64,000 nt of DNA, taken from the NCBI GenBank assembly GCA_035647615.1, contig DASRND010000031.1:1-64000 (forward strand), in the 5' to 3' direction. Both the position numbers and the translations under genes were made by a program. The notes under the pieces are model-generated. The model did not search any database. It saw only the letters and a program-made list of their open reading frames with translations, and was not told the DNA's origin. This DNA is from Bacteroidales bacterium. Its GTDB lineage: Bacteria; Bacteroidota; Bacteroidia; Bacteroidales; 4484-276. Of the stretch, positions 14,004-22,713 are shown one piece after another (within the stretch, counting starts at the first letter, position 1; every line of letters starts with the position of its first letter).

Positions 14004-15320
14004 ATGGAAGTTAAAAAAGAGATAAAAATACTGCTGTGGATTGCAGCAGTGTTTGTATTTGTTTATTTCATGCCACTCGAAAATGATCGTTTTACGGAAG
14101 CGCTGTTTTCGATGTTCGACCTTGCCAAATGGTATGCGCAGGAGCACGTTATTTTGTGTTTGCTTCCAGCATTCTTCATCGCTGGTGTAATCTCGGTTTT
14201 TGTGAGCCAGGGCGCCGTCATGAAATACTTTGGGGCAAAAGCAAAAAAATGGGTGGCCTATACCGTGGCATCTGTATCAGGAGCCGTATTGGCCGTTTGT
14301 AGTTGTACCATTCTTCCTTTGTTTTCGAGCATTCACAAAAGAGGAGCCGGCTTGGGGCCTGCCATCGCATTCCTGTATTCCGGTCCGGCTATCAACATTC
14401 TGGCAATCATCCTTACTGCCCGGATTTTAGGCTTTGAGATGGGTGTTGCACGAGTTGTGGGTGCTGTGTTATTTGCTGTTGTAATAGGCTCAATAATGTC
14501 ATTAATTTACAGGAAGGAAGAAAATGCCAAACGGGTAGAACAGATGAATTTCCCCGATATCCCGGAAAAACGTCCGATGTGGCAAACAGCTTTTCATTTC
14601 TTTACCTTGGTGTTAATTCTTGTTTTTGCCAACTGGGGCAAGCCGGGCGAGGGTATTACAAGCGGCACATGGTTTTGGATCTGGGCCAACAAATGGTACA
14701 TCACCGCTGGCTTCGGCTTGCTGTTGATCTATTCGCTTATCGCAATCCTAAAAATAAAATGGTATTGGGTAGCTTTAGCAGCTCTTATTACAGCAGCCTC
14801 CGCTTTCCTAAGTTCTTCTCCTCTGATACCAATGGTCGTCGGAATCGCAGGCCTTAGCATTGTTACGCTTACGGATAAGAAAAACCCGGAAAATAAAGAC
14901 TGGACAATTTCTTCGTGGGAGTTCACAAAACAAATAATACCCATGCTGGCAATTGGCGTTTTGATTGCCGGCTTTTTGCTTGGTTCAACCCATGACGACA
15001 CGGCAATGGCGGGGGTAATCCCTAACGAATGGATTGCAAATCTTGTGGGCGGAAACTCGGTGTTCTCTAATTTCTTCGCTTCCGTTGTGGGTGCTTTCAT
15101 GTATTTTGCTACGCTCACCGAAGTTCCAATTTTGCAAGGATTACTTGCTGCCGGAATGGGCAAAGGTCCTGCGCTGGCCTTGCTTTTGGCCGGCCCATCG
15201 CTTTCACTTCCCAACATGCTGGTTATCCGTGACGTAATTGGGACACAAAAAACAGTAGTCTATGTGCTTCTTGTAGTAGTAATGGCAACGATTACGGGGT
15301 TGATTTATGGGGCAATGTAA
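14004..15320 (+). CDS. PF03773-type permease, possible organoarsenical (ArsP-like) or metal exporter
   Basis: A 438-residue polytopic protein. The family motif AVCSCTILPLFSSIHKRGAG at about residues 97-117 and the repeat half containing LTEVPILQGLLAAGMGKGPALALLLAGPSLSLPN near 372-405 are the two pseudo-symmetric permease halves. Members include ArsP, which exports trivalent organoarsenicals, and a Cu/Zn-related branch. The two vicinal-type cysteines are Cys-Ser-Cys here. Location in the arsenic operon favours arsenical export. It starts 15 bp after the ArsG-like gene. Confidence 0.7.
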   Translation: MEVKKEIKILLWIAAVFVFVYFMPLENDRFTEALFSMFDLAKWYAQEHVILCLLPAFFIAGVISVFVSQGAVMKYFGAKAKKWVAYTVASVSGAVLAVCSCTILPLFSSIHKRGAGLGPAIAFLYSGPAINILAIILTARILGFEMGVARVVGAVLFAVVIGSIMSLIYRKEENAKRVEQMNFPDIPEKRPMWQTAFHFFTLVLILVFANWGKPGEGITSGTWFWIWANKWYITAGFGLLLIYSLIAILKIKWYWVALAALITAASAFLSSSPLIPMVVGIAGLSIVTLTDKKNPENKDWTISSWEFTKQIIPMLAIGVLIAGFLLGSTHDDTAMAGVIPNEWIANLVGGNSVFSNFFASVVGAFMYFATLTEVPILQGLLAAGMGKGPALALLLAGPSLSLPNMLVIRDVIGTQKTVVYVLLVVVMATITGLIYGAM

Positions 15321-15431
15321 TAGAAGTCGAAAAAATAAAGAAAGATTAAAATACAATGGCCGGATTCCATTGAACCCGACTTGAATTATTAACCCATCTG
15401 CCGAACAGGCGGGCAATTAAAAATTAAAATT

Positions 15432-16076
15432 ATGAGTACACAAAAATTTCAAGTACCGGACTGGGCATATGAATTTCACGGGCACCAATGTCCTTTTATG
15501 CCCATTGGATACCGCATGGCCACCGTGGCTATGGAAAAATTAGGTATCGAACGTTGCAAAGACCACGAAATGCACGTTTTGTCAGAAATGGGCGTGGGGC
15601 ATCCACAGGGATGTATGCAGGATGGAATCATGTCTGCCACTTCTGCCACCTTTGGCAAAGGGATGATGGAAAAATTACATTATGGTAAAATAGCCGCTAC
15701 CTTCTGGTATCCCGATAAAGGAGGCGTAAGGATTTTCCTGAAAAACGAATTTCAGGATAAATTAGCGCCACATGAGTTTTTTACTTATCGCAAAAAAGGT
15801 GTAGAGCCTTCGCAAATACCAGCCGAAGTTAATCAGGATATTATCGACATTGTTTTAAATGCATCCGTTGACAAGTTATTCACCATTGAGATGTTGCCCG
15901 GTTTTGTTTACAAACCGGTGAAAGGCACCTTCGCCAAAGCCAAATGCGAAGTTTGTGGCGAATATACTTTTGAGCGCTACCTAAGGGTAAAAGAGGACAA
16001 AAAGGTTTGTATCCCCTGTTCGGGACAGGAACCGGCGGAACATGTTTTTTATCGCCCGATAGCAGAAAATAGGTGA
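15432..16076 (+). CDS. FmdE-family protein with C-terminal zinc ribbon
   Basis: A 214-residue protein of the FmdE family. The N-terminal domain has EFHGHQCPFMPIGYR (residues 14-28) and HPQGCMQDGI; the C-terminus has a four-Cys zinc ribbon, CEVCGEYTF and CIPCSG, separated by about 17 residues. FmdE was named from methanogen formylmethanofuran dehydrogenase loci, but in other bacteria its job is not settled; metal or molybdenum-cofactor handling has been suggested. There is no methanogenesis context here. Its location between arsenic transporter genes is unusual. An imperfect short repeat lies in the 111-bp gap before it (about 15396-15414). Confidence 0.7.
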   Translation: MSTQKFQVPDWAYEFHGHQCPFMPIGYRMATVAMEKLGIERCKDHEMHVLSEMGVGHPQGCMQDGIMSATSATFGKGMMEKLHYGKIAATFWYPDKGGVRIFLKNEFQDKLAPHEFFTYRKKGVEPSQIPAEVNQDIIDIVLNASVDKLFTIEMLPGFVYKPVKGTFAKAKCEVCGEYTFERYLRVKEDKKVCIPCSGQEPAEHVFYRPIAENR

Positions 16077-16135
16077 GAATGAAACGGGAATGATAACCTG
16101 ATTTTATTGAATATGGAATTTAAAATTTAATCGCA

Positions 16136-16387
16136 TTGACAAACGAAATAAAAATAATATGTCCGCCCTTCGATTGCAGCAAATGCCGCCGTTTGAAAAA
16201 AGTAGTTCTCCAGGCGATTGAAATGTCAGGGGCAGAAGGGAACATTGAAGAAATCCGAAAGCTTAGCGAGATTTTAAAATTCCCGACCTGGATTTTCCCT
16301 ACCCTGGTTGTCAATGGAAAGGTGGTCGCCCGGGGGTACACTCCAAAGGTGGAGAAAATAATGGAATACCTGAAAGTCGAAAATTAA
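16136..16387 (+). CDS. second small thioredoxin-like protein
   Basis: An 83-residue thioredoxin-fold protein with Cys-Ser-Lys-Cys (FDCSKCRRLKK, about residues 14-17) and a cis-Pro strand in FPTLVVNGKVVARG. No ATG is in frame; TTG at 16136 is the best start. It is diverged from the first small thioredoxin of the operon, so it is not a recent duplicate. It ends 3 bp before the TSUP gene, consistent with coupling. A role as reductant for ArsC or for arsenical chemistry is inferred from location. Confidence 0.7.
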   Translation: MTNEIKIICPPFDCSKCRRLKKVVLQAIEMSGAEGNIEEIRKLSEILKFPTWIFPTLVVNGKVVARGYTPKVEKIMEYLKVEN

Positions 16388-16390
16388 AGT

Positions 16391-17143
16391 ATGCTTTACA
16401 CCATCGTTTTTCTCATTATCGCCGCAGCCTCTTTCGTGTTTGCCATGCTGGGTTTGGGAGGCGGAATGGTGTATGTTCCGGTTTTGAACTGGGCAGGTTT
16501 CGATATGGTTTCGGTGGCAATTCCACTGGGGTTGCTACTGAATGGGTTGAATACGGCTCTGGTTTTAATACCCTTTACCCGAAAAAAAATGGTCGACTGG
16601 AAGGGGGGCGCAGTGATGGCTGCTACGGCTTTAATCGCATCTCCTTTAGGGGCAATGACCAGCGAACATCTCCCCGTTCAAACCCTCAAAATATTGTTTG
16701 CTGCAATGGTAGTCGCCGCAGCATTAAGAACTCTTTGGGCATCCAGGCTGGCTGAACCGGACAAAATGATGTCGATTAAAAAGCGTAGCATTATTGGTTT
16801 TTTTGTAGGTGGATTTGCCGGTTTTATTGGCGGCATGTTAGGCCTGGGCGGCGGTTTTATCATTGCTCCCATTCTGATGATGATGGGCTACAAGACCAAG
16901 GAAGCCGCAGCAACTACAGCTTTTGTGGTTACTTTTTCATCATTTTCGGGCTATCTCGGGCACGTTTCACAGGGACAAATGAACTGGTGGCTTACCGCTA
17001 TTGTGGTGGTGGCAGTTATTATTGGCTCGCAATTAGGCGGACGGTATATGACCCAGAAAGCCAAATCGAAACAGGTGAAAATAATTTATGCTGTGGTGTT
17101 GTTATTGATTGCTGCCAAAATGGTGTACGGGATAATTGCTTAA
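16391..17143 (+). CDS. TauE/SafE (TSUP) family exporter
   Basis: A 250-residue inner-membrane protein with two TSUP repeats: GLGGGMVYVPVLNW near residue 21 and GLGGGFIIAPILMMMG near 154, both diagnostic of the family. TSUP proteins move sulfite, sulfoacetate or other sulfur anions. Here it lies in the arsenic operon 3 bp after a thioredoxin gene. A sulfur substrate linked to thiol redox, or export of a thio-arsenical, are both possible; neither is shown by sequence. Confidence 0.8.
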   Translation: MLYTIVFLIIAAASFVFAMLGLGGGMVYVPVLNWAGFDMVSVAIPLGLLLNGLNTALVLIPFTRKKMVDWKGGAVMAATALIASPLGAMTSEHLPVQTLKILFAAMVVAAALRTLWASRLAEPDKMMSIKKRSIIGFFVGGFAGFIGGMLGLGGGFIIAPILMMMGYKTKEAAATTAFVVTFSSFSGYLGHVSQGQMNWWLTAIVVVAVIIGSQLGGRYMTQKAKSKQVKIIYAVVLLLIAAKMVYGIIA

Positions 17144-17266
17144 ATGATGAAAACAAATTATTCATTAACAACATTGTTGCACCCAAAGAAAATACATGGA
17201 TTCAAAAATCTGGCAGTTGGCTTTTTTGCACAAATTGAAATGGAAAACAATTTTAAATGTGCGTAA
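17144..17266 (+). CDS. possible 40-residue small protein between TSUP and arsC
   Basis: An ATG directly after the TSUP stop (TAA-ATG-ATG) opens a frame of 40 codons: MMKTNYSLTTLLHPKKIH at the start and ENNFKCA at the end. It fills most of the 126-bp gap before arsC and ends 3 bp before the arsC ATG. I recognise no family. The placement and tight spacing suggest translation, but the composition is unremarkable, so it may just be an untranslated linker. Confidence 0.3.
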   Translation: MMKTNYSLTTLLHPKKIHGFKNLAVGFFAQIEMENNFKCA

Positions 17267-17269
17267 AGT

Positions 17270-17695
17270 ATGAAAATCTTAATCCTGTGCACCGGCAACA
17301 GTTGCCGCAGCCAAATGGCTCATGGTTTTTTGCAGTCGTTCGATAAAAAACTAGATGTACGCTCTGCCGGAACAAAACCATCCGAAAGATTGAATCCCAC
17401 AGCGGTACAGGTAATGGCTGAAATTGGCATCGACATCAGTCACCACACTTCCGATTCAGTGGATTTGTACCTTGATGATGAATGGGATTTCGTAATTACG
17501 GTTTGTGACGACGCCAACGAAAACTGCCCGGCTTTCACGGGGAAAGTGAAACACAGGCTGCATATTGGCTTCGACGACCCTTCCCATGCAACAGGAACCC
17601 CGGAATTTGTCCAAAGTGAATACTACAATGTGCGCGACGAAATTAAAGATGCGTTTTATGAATTTTATAATGAAGAGATAAAACCGAAAGTATGA
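17270..17695 (+). CDS. arsC: arsenate reductase ArsC, thioredoxin-coupled
   Basis: A 141-residue low-molecular-weight phosphatase-fold reductase. The anion loop CTGNSCRSQMAHG begins at Cys7, and the redox pair appears as VCDDANENCPAF (Cys near 81 and 88). This three-cysteine arrangement marks the thioredoxin-dependent type that reduces arsenate to arsenite. It overlaps acr3 by 4 bp (ATGA), so product and exporter are translationally coupled. Two small thioredoxins earlier in the operon could serve as electron donors. Confidence 0.92.
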   Translation: MKILILCTGNSCRSQMAHGFLQSFDKKLDVRSAGTKPSERLNPTAVQVMAEIGIDISHHTSDSVDLYLDDEWDFVITVCDDANENCPAFTGKVKHRLHIGFDDPSHATGTPEFVQSEYYNVRDEIKDAFYEFYNEEIKPKV

Positions 17696-18720
17696 CCGCA
17701 AAGAAACGAATCGGATTTTTTGAAAAATACCTTACCATCTGGGTGGCATTGTGTATTGTTGGCGGAATTCTTATCGGATCATTTGCCGGTGAAACGATGC
17801 TGATCCTAAGCAAAATGGAAATTTACAAGGTGAATATCCCCATTGCGATTTTAATCTGGCTGATGATTTATCCCATGATGCTGCAAATTGATTTTTCGAG
17901 TATCAAAAATGTGGGGAAACGCCCGAAAGGATTAATCCTGACCATTGTTGTGAATTGGCTGATAAAGCCTTTTACGATGGCGTTTTTTGCATGGATTTTC
18001 TTTACGAAGATTTACGCGGCATTTATTTCACCCGAATTGGCAGGCGAATATATTGCAGGAGCTATTTTGTTAGGCGCAGCGCCATGTACCGCTATGGTTT
18101 TTGTGTGGAGTTACCTTTCCGACGGTGATCCAAATTATACATTGGTTCAGGTTTCAGTGAACGACCTGATAATCCTTGTGGCATTTGTTCCGATTGTTGG
18201 ACTTTTGTTAGGGATTACCAATATCACCATCCCTTACAACACGCTAATTTTCAGTGTGATTATTTATGTGGTAATACCTTTGGTAGCCGGCTACCTGACA
18301 AGTAAAACGCTGATAAAAAAGTACGGGCAGGAATGGTTTACCGGGGTTTTACTTCCAAAACTCAAACCTTTAAGCATCTTTGCCCTGCTGATGACCCTGG
18401 TTCTTTTATTTGCTTTTCAAGGGCCAAACATCACCAAGAACCCGCTCATCATTTTATTGGTAGCCGTCCCGTTGGTCATTCAAACCTATTTTATCTTTTT
18501 TATCACATGGTTTGCCGGCAGAAAATTAAAATTACCCTACGCTATCTGCTCGCCATCAGCCATGATTGGCGCAAGCAACTTCTTTGAATTGGCCGTGGCC
18601 GTTGCCATTGCATTGTTCGGTCTGCAATCACCTGCTGCATTGGTTACCGTTGTTGGCGTGTTGGTTGAAGTACCGGTGATGCTTTCGCTGGTGGCCCTGG
18701 CAAACAAGTGGAAATACTAA
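17692..18720 (+). CDS. acr3: Acr3-family arsenite efflux permease
   Basis: A 342-residue protein with about ten membrane segments. The family-specific segment GAAPCTAMVFVWSYLSDGDPNYTLVQVS (read in two parts) near residues 127-150 includes the conserved Cys needed for arsenite transport, and SPSAMIGASNFFELAVAVAI near 285 is the second conserved block. It is the last gene of the arsenic cluster and overlaps arsC by 4 bp. No terminator is obvious in the 64 bp to the next gene. Confidence 0.92.
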   Translation: MTAKKRIGFFEKYLTIWVALCIVGGILIGSFAGETMLILSKMEIYKVNIPIAILIWLMIYPMMLQIDFSSIKNVGKRPKGLILTIVVNWLIKPFTMAFFAWIFFTKIYAAFISPELAGEYIAGAILLGAAPCTAMVFVWSYLSDGDPNYTLVQVSVNDLIILVAFVPIVGLLLGITNITIPYNTLIFSVIIYVVIPLVAGYLTSKTLIKKYGQEWFTGVLLPKLKPLSIFALLMTLVLLFAFQGPNITKNPLIILLVAVPLVIQTYFIFFITWFAGRKLKLPYAICSPSAMIGASNFFELAVAVAIALFGLQSPAALVTVVGVLVEVPVMLSLVALANKWKY

Positions 18721-18784
18721 CGAACTTTAGCTGACTCCGTCCTTTTTTTTCGTATTTTATGTAAAAATTTCATATTTTGATTTT

Positions 18785-19939
18785 ATGATACAAAAGATTA
18801 TTACAGAACGGATTCCGATAAAATTGTGGCTCAAAGATATGGAAGAGGGCGCATTACAACAGGCAAAGGATTTGGCCAACCTCAGTATTGCCTTCAGGCA
18901 CATCGCCATTATGCCCGACGCCCACGTGGGATATGGAATGCCCATAGGTGGGGTTATGGCTACCAAAGATGCTATTGTTCCCAATGCGGTGGGCGTGGAT
19001 ATTGGTTGCGGAATGTGCTCTTTACGAACCAATCTGGAACACATGGATGAGAAGAGATTGAAAAAGGTGATGAGCAATATCCGCAAAACCATTCCTGTAG
19101 GATTTAAGCATCATGCCGAAAAACAGGATGAGTGTTGGATGCCTCCGGTAGAGGGGGCGTTGCCAATTGTTTTGCAGGAATACAACAGCGCCATGTATCA
19201 GATAGGAACTTTGGGCGGAGGCAACCATTTTATAGAGATTCAAAAAGGTTCCGATGGCTACATCTGGATTATGGTGCACTCCGGTTCGCGGAATCTGGGC
19301 TATACAGTGGCCGAGCATTATCACCAGCAAGCCAAAGAGGAAAACAAAAAGCACCACGAAGAGGTGCCTCAGGACCTTTCGTACTTTTTGCGTGGATCAG
19401 AAGGGTACAATAATTATTTTAATGAGATGAATTACTGTATTCAGTTCGCTCTGCAAAATAGGCAATTGATGATGGAAAGAGTGAAAAGTGCTTTTGAGGA
19501 AGTTGCACCGGAGGTAGAATTCTCAAAGTTTATTAATAAACCACACAATTTCGCCGCCTGGGAAACCCATTTCGATCATGAAGTTATTGTACACCGGAAA
19601 GGCGCTACCCGTGCCGAAGAAGGTGAGTGGGGAATGATTCCAGGCTCTCAGGGAACCCGTTCGTTTCTGGTTAAGGGCAAAGGAAACCCGCTCTCTTTCA
19701 AGTCGTGTTCTCACGGGGCAGGACGGGTATTGAGCCGCAGCCAGGCCCGTAAGAAATTGGATATTAAAACAGAATCAGCAAAGCTGGAAGCGATGGGCGT
19801 AATTCACGCACTGCGTCACAAAGACGATTTGGACGAAGCGCCGGGATCCTACAAGGATATCGAAGAGGTGATGGCTCTGCAAGCCGACCTGGTGGATATT
19901 CAGGTGAAATTAAAGCCACTTGCTGTGATAAAGGCTTAA
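18785..19939 (+). CDS. rtcB: RtcB-family RNA ligase
   Basis: A 384-residue protein with RtcB hallmarks: PDAHVGYGMPIGGV near residue 43, VGVDIGCGMCSL near 70, GTLGGGNHF near 141, and the guanylylated His motif SCSHGAGRVLSRSQA near 305-318. RtcB joins 2',3'-cyclic phosphate or 3'-phosphate RNA ends to 5'-OH ends. The start ATG at 18785 is preceded by an AT-rich region with a TATTTTG -7-like box. No archease or RtcR/RtcA homologue is next to it. Whether it shares a transcript with acr3 is not clear. Confidence 0.9.
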   Translation: MIQKIITERIPIKLWLKDMEEGALQQAKDLANLSIAFRHIAIMPDAHVGYGMPIGGVMATKDAIVPNAVGVDIGCGMCSLRTNLEHMDEKRLKKVMSNIRKTIPVGFKHHAEKQDECWMPPVEGALPIVLQEYNSAMYQIGTLGGGNHFIEIQKGSDGYIWIMVHSGSRNLGYTVAEHYHQQAKEENKKHHEEVPQDLSYFLRGSEGYNNYFNEMNYCIQFALQNRQLMMERVKSAFEEVAPEVEFSKFINKPHNFAAWETHFDHEVIVHRKGATRAEEGEWGMIPGSQGTRSFLVKGKGNPLSFKSCSHGAGRVLSRSQARKKLDIKTESAKLEAMGVIHALRHKDDLDEAPGSYKDIEEVMALQADLVDIQVKLKPLAVIKA

Positions 19940-19966
19940 AGATTATTCCTTAGTCTTTGCCAAAAG

Positions 19967-20854
19967 TCACTCGCTGAAAGTAGCACTGCTCGCGTTGATG
20001 TTGCGGTCTATTTTTTTGAAAAGTCCCTGAAGCACTGTGCCGGGTCCAACTTCAATAATGGTTTTGGCGCCATCGGCTATCATGTTTTTCATAATCTGTG
20101 TCCAGCGTACCGGAGAAGTAAGCTGTGCTATTAGGTTGGATTTGATGATTTCAGGATCGTTTACAGGCTGTGCCGTAACGTTTTGGTAAATAGGGCATAT
20201 ACCTCGGATAAATTTTGTTGCTTCGATAGCTTGTGCAAGTTCCACACGTGCCGGCTCCATGAGTGGCGAGTGAAATGCTCCGCCCACTTTGAGTACCAAA
20301 GCTCGTTTGGCTCCTGCGTTTTTCAGTTTTTCGCAAGCCTGGTCAATACCAGCAATCGATCCGGAAATTACCAACTGACCCGGGCTATTGTAGTTAGCTG
20401 GAACCACCACTTCGTCTACCTCTTTCAAAATCCTTTCTACTTCGCTATCGTCGAGACCCAGTATAGCTGCCATGGTTGAAGGCTCTGCCTCGCAGGCTTT
20501 TTGCATAGCCTGTGCACGTTTTTGCACCAGACGCAGCCCGTCTTCAAATGAGAGGGACTTGTTGGCAACCAGCGCCGAAAATTCGCCCAGTGAGTGGCCG
20601 GCTACCATGTCGGGTTTAAAGTCGTCCTTGAGCATGCGTGCCAGGATAACGGAGTGCAGGAAGATGGCGGGCTGGGTAACGTTGGTTTGTTTCAGGTCGT
20701 CGTCGGTACCATCAAACATAAGATCGGTAATGCGAAAGCCAAGAATTTTGTTGGCTTTCTCAAATAGATCTTTGGCTGTGGAATTGTTGTCGTAAAGATC
20801 TTTTCCCATTCCGACAAACTGGGCGCCCTGACCAGGGAAAACGTATGCTTTCAT
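19967..20854 (-). CDS. fabD: malonyl-CoA:ACP transacylase
   Basis: A 295-residue FabD. Motifs: FPGQGAQFVGMGKDL at residues 6-20, the nucleophile Ser in GHSLGEFSALVA near 91-95, and the catalytic His in GAFHSPLMEPA near 201. It loads malonate onto acyl carrier protein for fatty acid synthesis. It begins 10 bp after the BI-1 gene on the minus strand, so the two share a transcript driven from the -7 box at 21634-21641. Confidence 0.95.
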   Translation of the reverse strand: MKAYVFPGQGAQFVGMGKDLYDNNSTAKDLFEKANKILGFRITDLMFDGTDDDLKQTNVTQPAIFLHSVILARMLKDDFKPDMVAGHSLGEFSALVANKSLSFEDGLRLVQKRAQAMQKACEAEPSTMAAILGLDDSEVERILKEVDEVVVPANYNSPGQLVISGSIAGIDQACEKLKNAGAKRALVLKVGGAFHSPLMEPARVELAQAIEATKFIRGICPIYQNVTAQPVNDPEIIKSNLIAQLTSPVRWTQIMKNMIADGAKTIIEVGPGTVLQGLFKKIDRNINASSATFSE

Positions 20855-20864
20855 AGTTGATAAA

Positions 20865-21596
20865 TTATTTTCTGTTACCTAAAAAACGGAGCAAAAATAA
20901 AAATAAATTGATGAAATCGAGGTAGAGTGTCAAAGCTCCCATAATGGTGAGTTTGCGGCCATCTTCGGAGGCTTGTTCCACCTGGCTGCCGATGCGCTTG
21001 AGTTTTTGTACGTCGTAGGCGGTCAGGCCTGTAAAAATTAAAACACCCAAAAGACTGATCACGTAATCCATCATCGACGAGCGAAGAATGAGCACGTTTA
21101 CCACCGTAGCGATGATGATGCCGATGAGCGCCATGATGAGGATGGAACCAAATTTTGTAAGGTCGGTGCGGGTGGTGTAGCCCAACAATGCCATGCCGCC
21201 AAACATTCCGGCAGTGATGGCGAAAGTGGTAGCAATGGAGCCTATCTGATAAACCAGGAAAATAAAACTAAGGCTCATCCCCATCAGGATAGAGTAGGCT
21301 ACAAAAATGACGACCATCGTTGATGAAGAGAGTTTTTGGTAGCCAAAGCTGAGTAGTAAAACAAGGGCAAGAGGAGCAAAAATTACTACCCAACCCAGCA
21401 CGGACATGCCGGTTTCGGTAACCAGCAGCGACATGAGTGAAGTGTTGTCGGCAAAAATCCAGGCAGTGCCTGCCGTGGCCATCATGCCCAGAAACATCCA
21501 GGCAAACACATTCGACAGAAAGGTTTTGCTCAAGGCAACCGTGTCGATGGCGTGGCTGGGATAATTCAGCGAATTTTGGTTTTGATTTGAAAACAT
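20865..21596 (-). CDS. Bax inhibitor-1/YccA family membrane protein
   Basis: A 243-residue protein with seven hydrophobic segments and the C-terminal BI-1 signature GLTAYDVQKLKRIG (about residues 187-200) followed by GALTLYLDFINLFLFLLRFLG in parts. Bacterial members such as YetJ conduct Ca2+ in a pH-dependent way, and YccA modulates FtsH; the role here is not known. It is the first gene of a two-gene unit with fabD. Confidence 0.88.
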   Translation of the reverse strand: MFSNQNQNSLNYPSHAIDTVALSKTFLSNVFAWMFLGMMATAGTAWIFADNTSLMSLLVTETGMSVLGWVVIFAPLALVLLLSFGYQKLSSSTMVVIFVAYSILMGMSLSFIFLVYQIGSIATTFAITAGMFGGMALLGYTTRTDLTKFGSILIMALIGIIIATVVNVLILRSSMMDYVISLLGVLIFTGLTAYDVQKLKRIGSQVEQASEDGRKLTIMGALTLYLDFINLFLFLLRFLGNRK

Positions 21597-21633
21597 TTTA
21601 AATCTGATTTGTTTACGATTTCTGAAAAAAGCG

Positions 21634-21641
21634 CAAAGATA
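21634..21641 (-). promoter_or_regulatory. -7 box of the BI-1/fabD unit
   Basis: A perfect minus-strand TATCTTTG followed by GCGC lies 38 bp upstream of the ATG at 21596. No good -33 element is seen at 19 bp. Confidence 0.45.
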
Positions 21642-21693
21642 TGCGTATTTAGTGTCTGTCGATAATGCGATGACATTCCAAAGTGAGTGTTGT

Positions 21694-21710
21694 CGGGTTA
21701 TCGGGTTATC
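21694..21710 (+). repeat. octamer repeat CGGGTTAT x2
   Basis: Two exact tandem copies of CGGGTTAT in the divergent region between the BI-1 and lipoprotein genes. A related pair, CGGGTTGT x2, occurs at 36066-36081. Confidence 0.5.
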
Positions 21711-21829
21711 AATTTGTCAGATCGCATGAAAATGGTCGCTTTGATATCAGAAAAATTTTTAGGTACTTTAAGATTTCATTGTTCAATTTTATAGACAACT
21801 GAACGTTCATCATCTAAATTTATTTAATA

Positions 21830-22696
21830 ATGAAAACAATGAAAAAAATTATTCCGGTAATTTTGCTCTTTGCCTTGGTGGCTGTCTCGTGCAACCGCGG
21901 AGAGCTCGAGCGCGTCAATCAGGAAAATGAACAACTCAAAGAGCAGCTGGCTTCACGTGATGCCGACATGGAAGGCTTTATGGAAGTTTTTAACGACATC
22001 GGCGACAACCTGGCGGATATCCGTAGTCGCGAGAAAATGATTGTTAAAAAATCGGGAACAGCCGAAAATGGCGACCGGGTGACATCGGTGAAAGACGACA
22101 TCCGTGCCATTGATGAGATGATGAAACAAAACAGGGAAAACCTGGCCAGGCTTACCGAACGCCTCAAAAACTCCACCGGCGAAAACAACCAGCTCCGGCG
22201 TATGGTAGAATCCCTCCAGGCATCTATCAGTGAGAAAGACAAGGAAATTGTGCAGTTGGTTTCTCAGCTCAAAACGCTTAATATCGAGGTGCAGGACCTC
22301 TACTCCTCGGTGTCGGATTTGCGCCTGGAGACTCTCGAGCAGGGTAAAATAATAGAAACCCAGGTGGAAGAACTCAACACCGCATATTATATCATTGGCG
22401 ACGAAAAAGCCTTGCGCGAAAAAGAGATCATCACCAAAGAGGGCGGCTTTATTGGCATAGGTAGTACTACCAAACTGAATCGTGATTTTGATGAGGATGG
22501 TTTTACACAAATCGACATCCGCAAAAAAATGGTTTTCGATCTTGACGCTAAGAAGTTAAAGCTTATTACCAGTCATCCTTCTGATAGTTATCTGCTGCGG
22601 CGCAACGACGAAACCAAAAGGTTCTATAGCTTCGAGATCATCGATCCGGAGGCTTTCTGGAAAAACTCGAACTACATGGTGCTGACCATCGAATAG
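21830..22696 (+). CDS. coiled-coil lipoprotein of unknown function
   Basis: A 288-residue protein with a lipobox (VAVSCNRG, Cys about residue 24) and a long heptad-rich coiled coil from about 25 to 195 (repeated Leu/Glu/Gln pattern such as NQENEQLKEQLAS). The last 90 residues, starting GGFIGIGSTTKLNRDFD, form a compact beta-rich part ending YMVLTIE. This arrangement is seen in Bacteroidota-specific hypothetical lipoproteins, but I do not recognise a named family. It is a single gene, closed by a bidirectional terminator at 22714-22755. Confidence 0.65.
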   Translation: MKTMKKIIPVILLFALVAVSCNRGELERVNQENEQLKEQLASRDADMEGFMEVFNDIGDNLADIRSREKMIVKKSGTAENGDRVTSVKDDIRAIDEMMKQNRENLARLTERLKNSTGENNQLRRMVESLQASISEKDKEIVQLVSQLKTLNIEVQDLYSSVSDLRLETLEQGKIIETQVEELNTAYYIIGDEKALREKEIITKEGGFIGIGSTTKLNRDFDEDGFTQIDIRKKMVFDLDAKKLKLITSHPSDSYLLRRNDETKRFYSFEIIDPEAFWKNSNYMVLTIE

Positions 22697-22713
22697 GCAA
22701 TAAAGGATATTAG

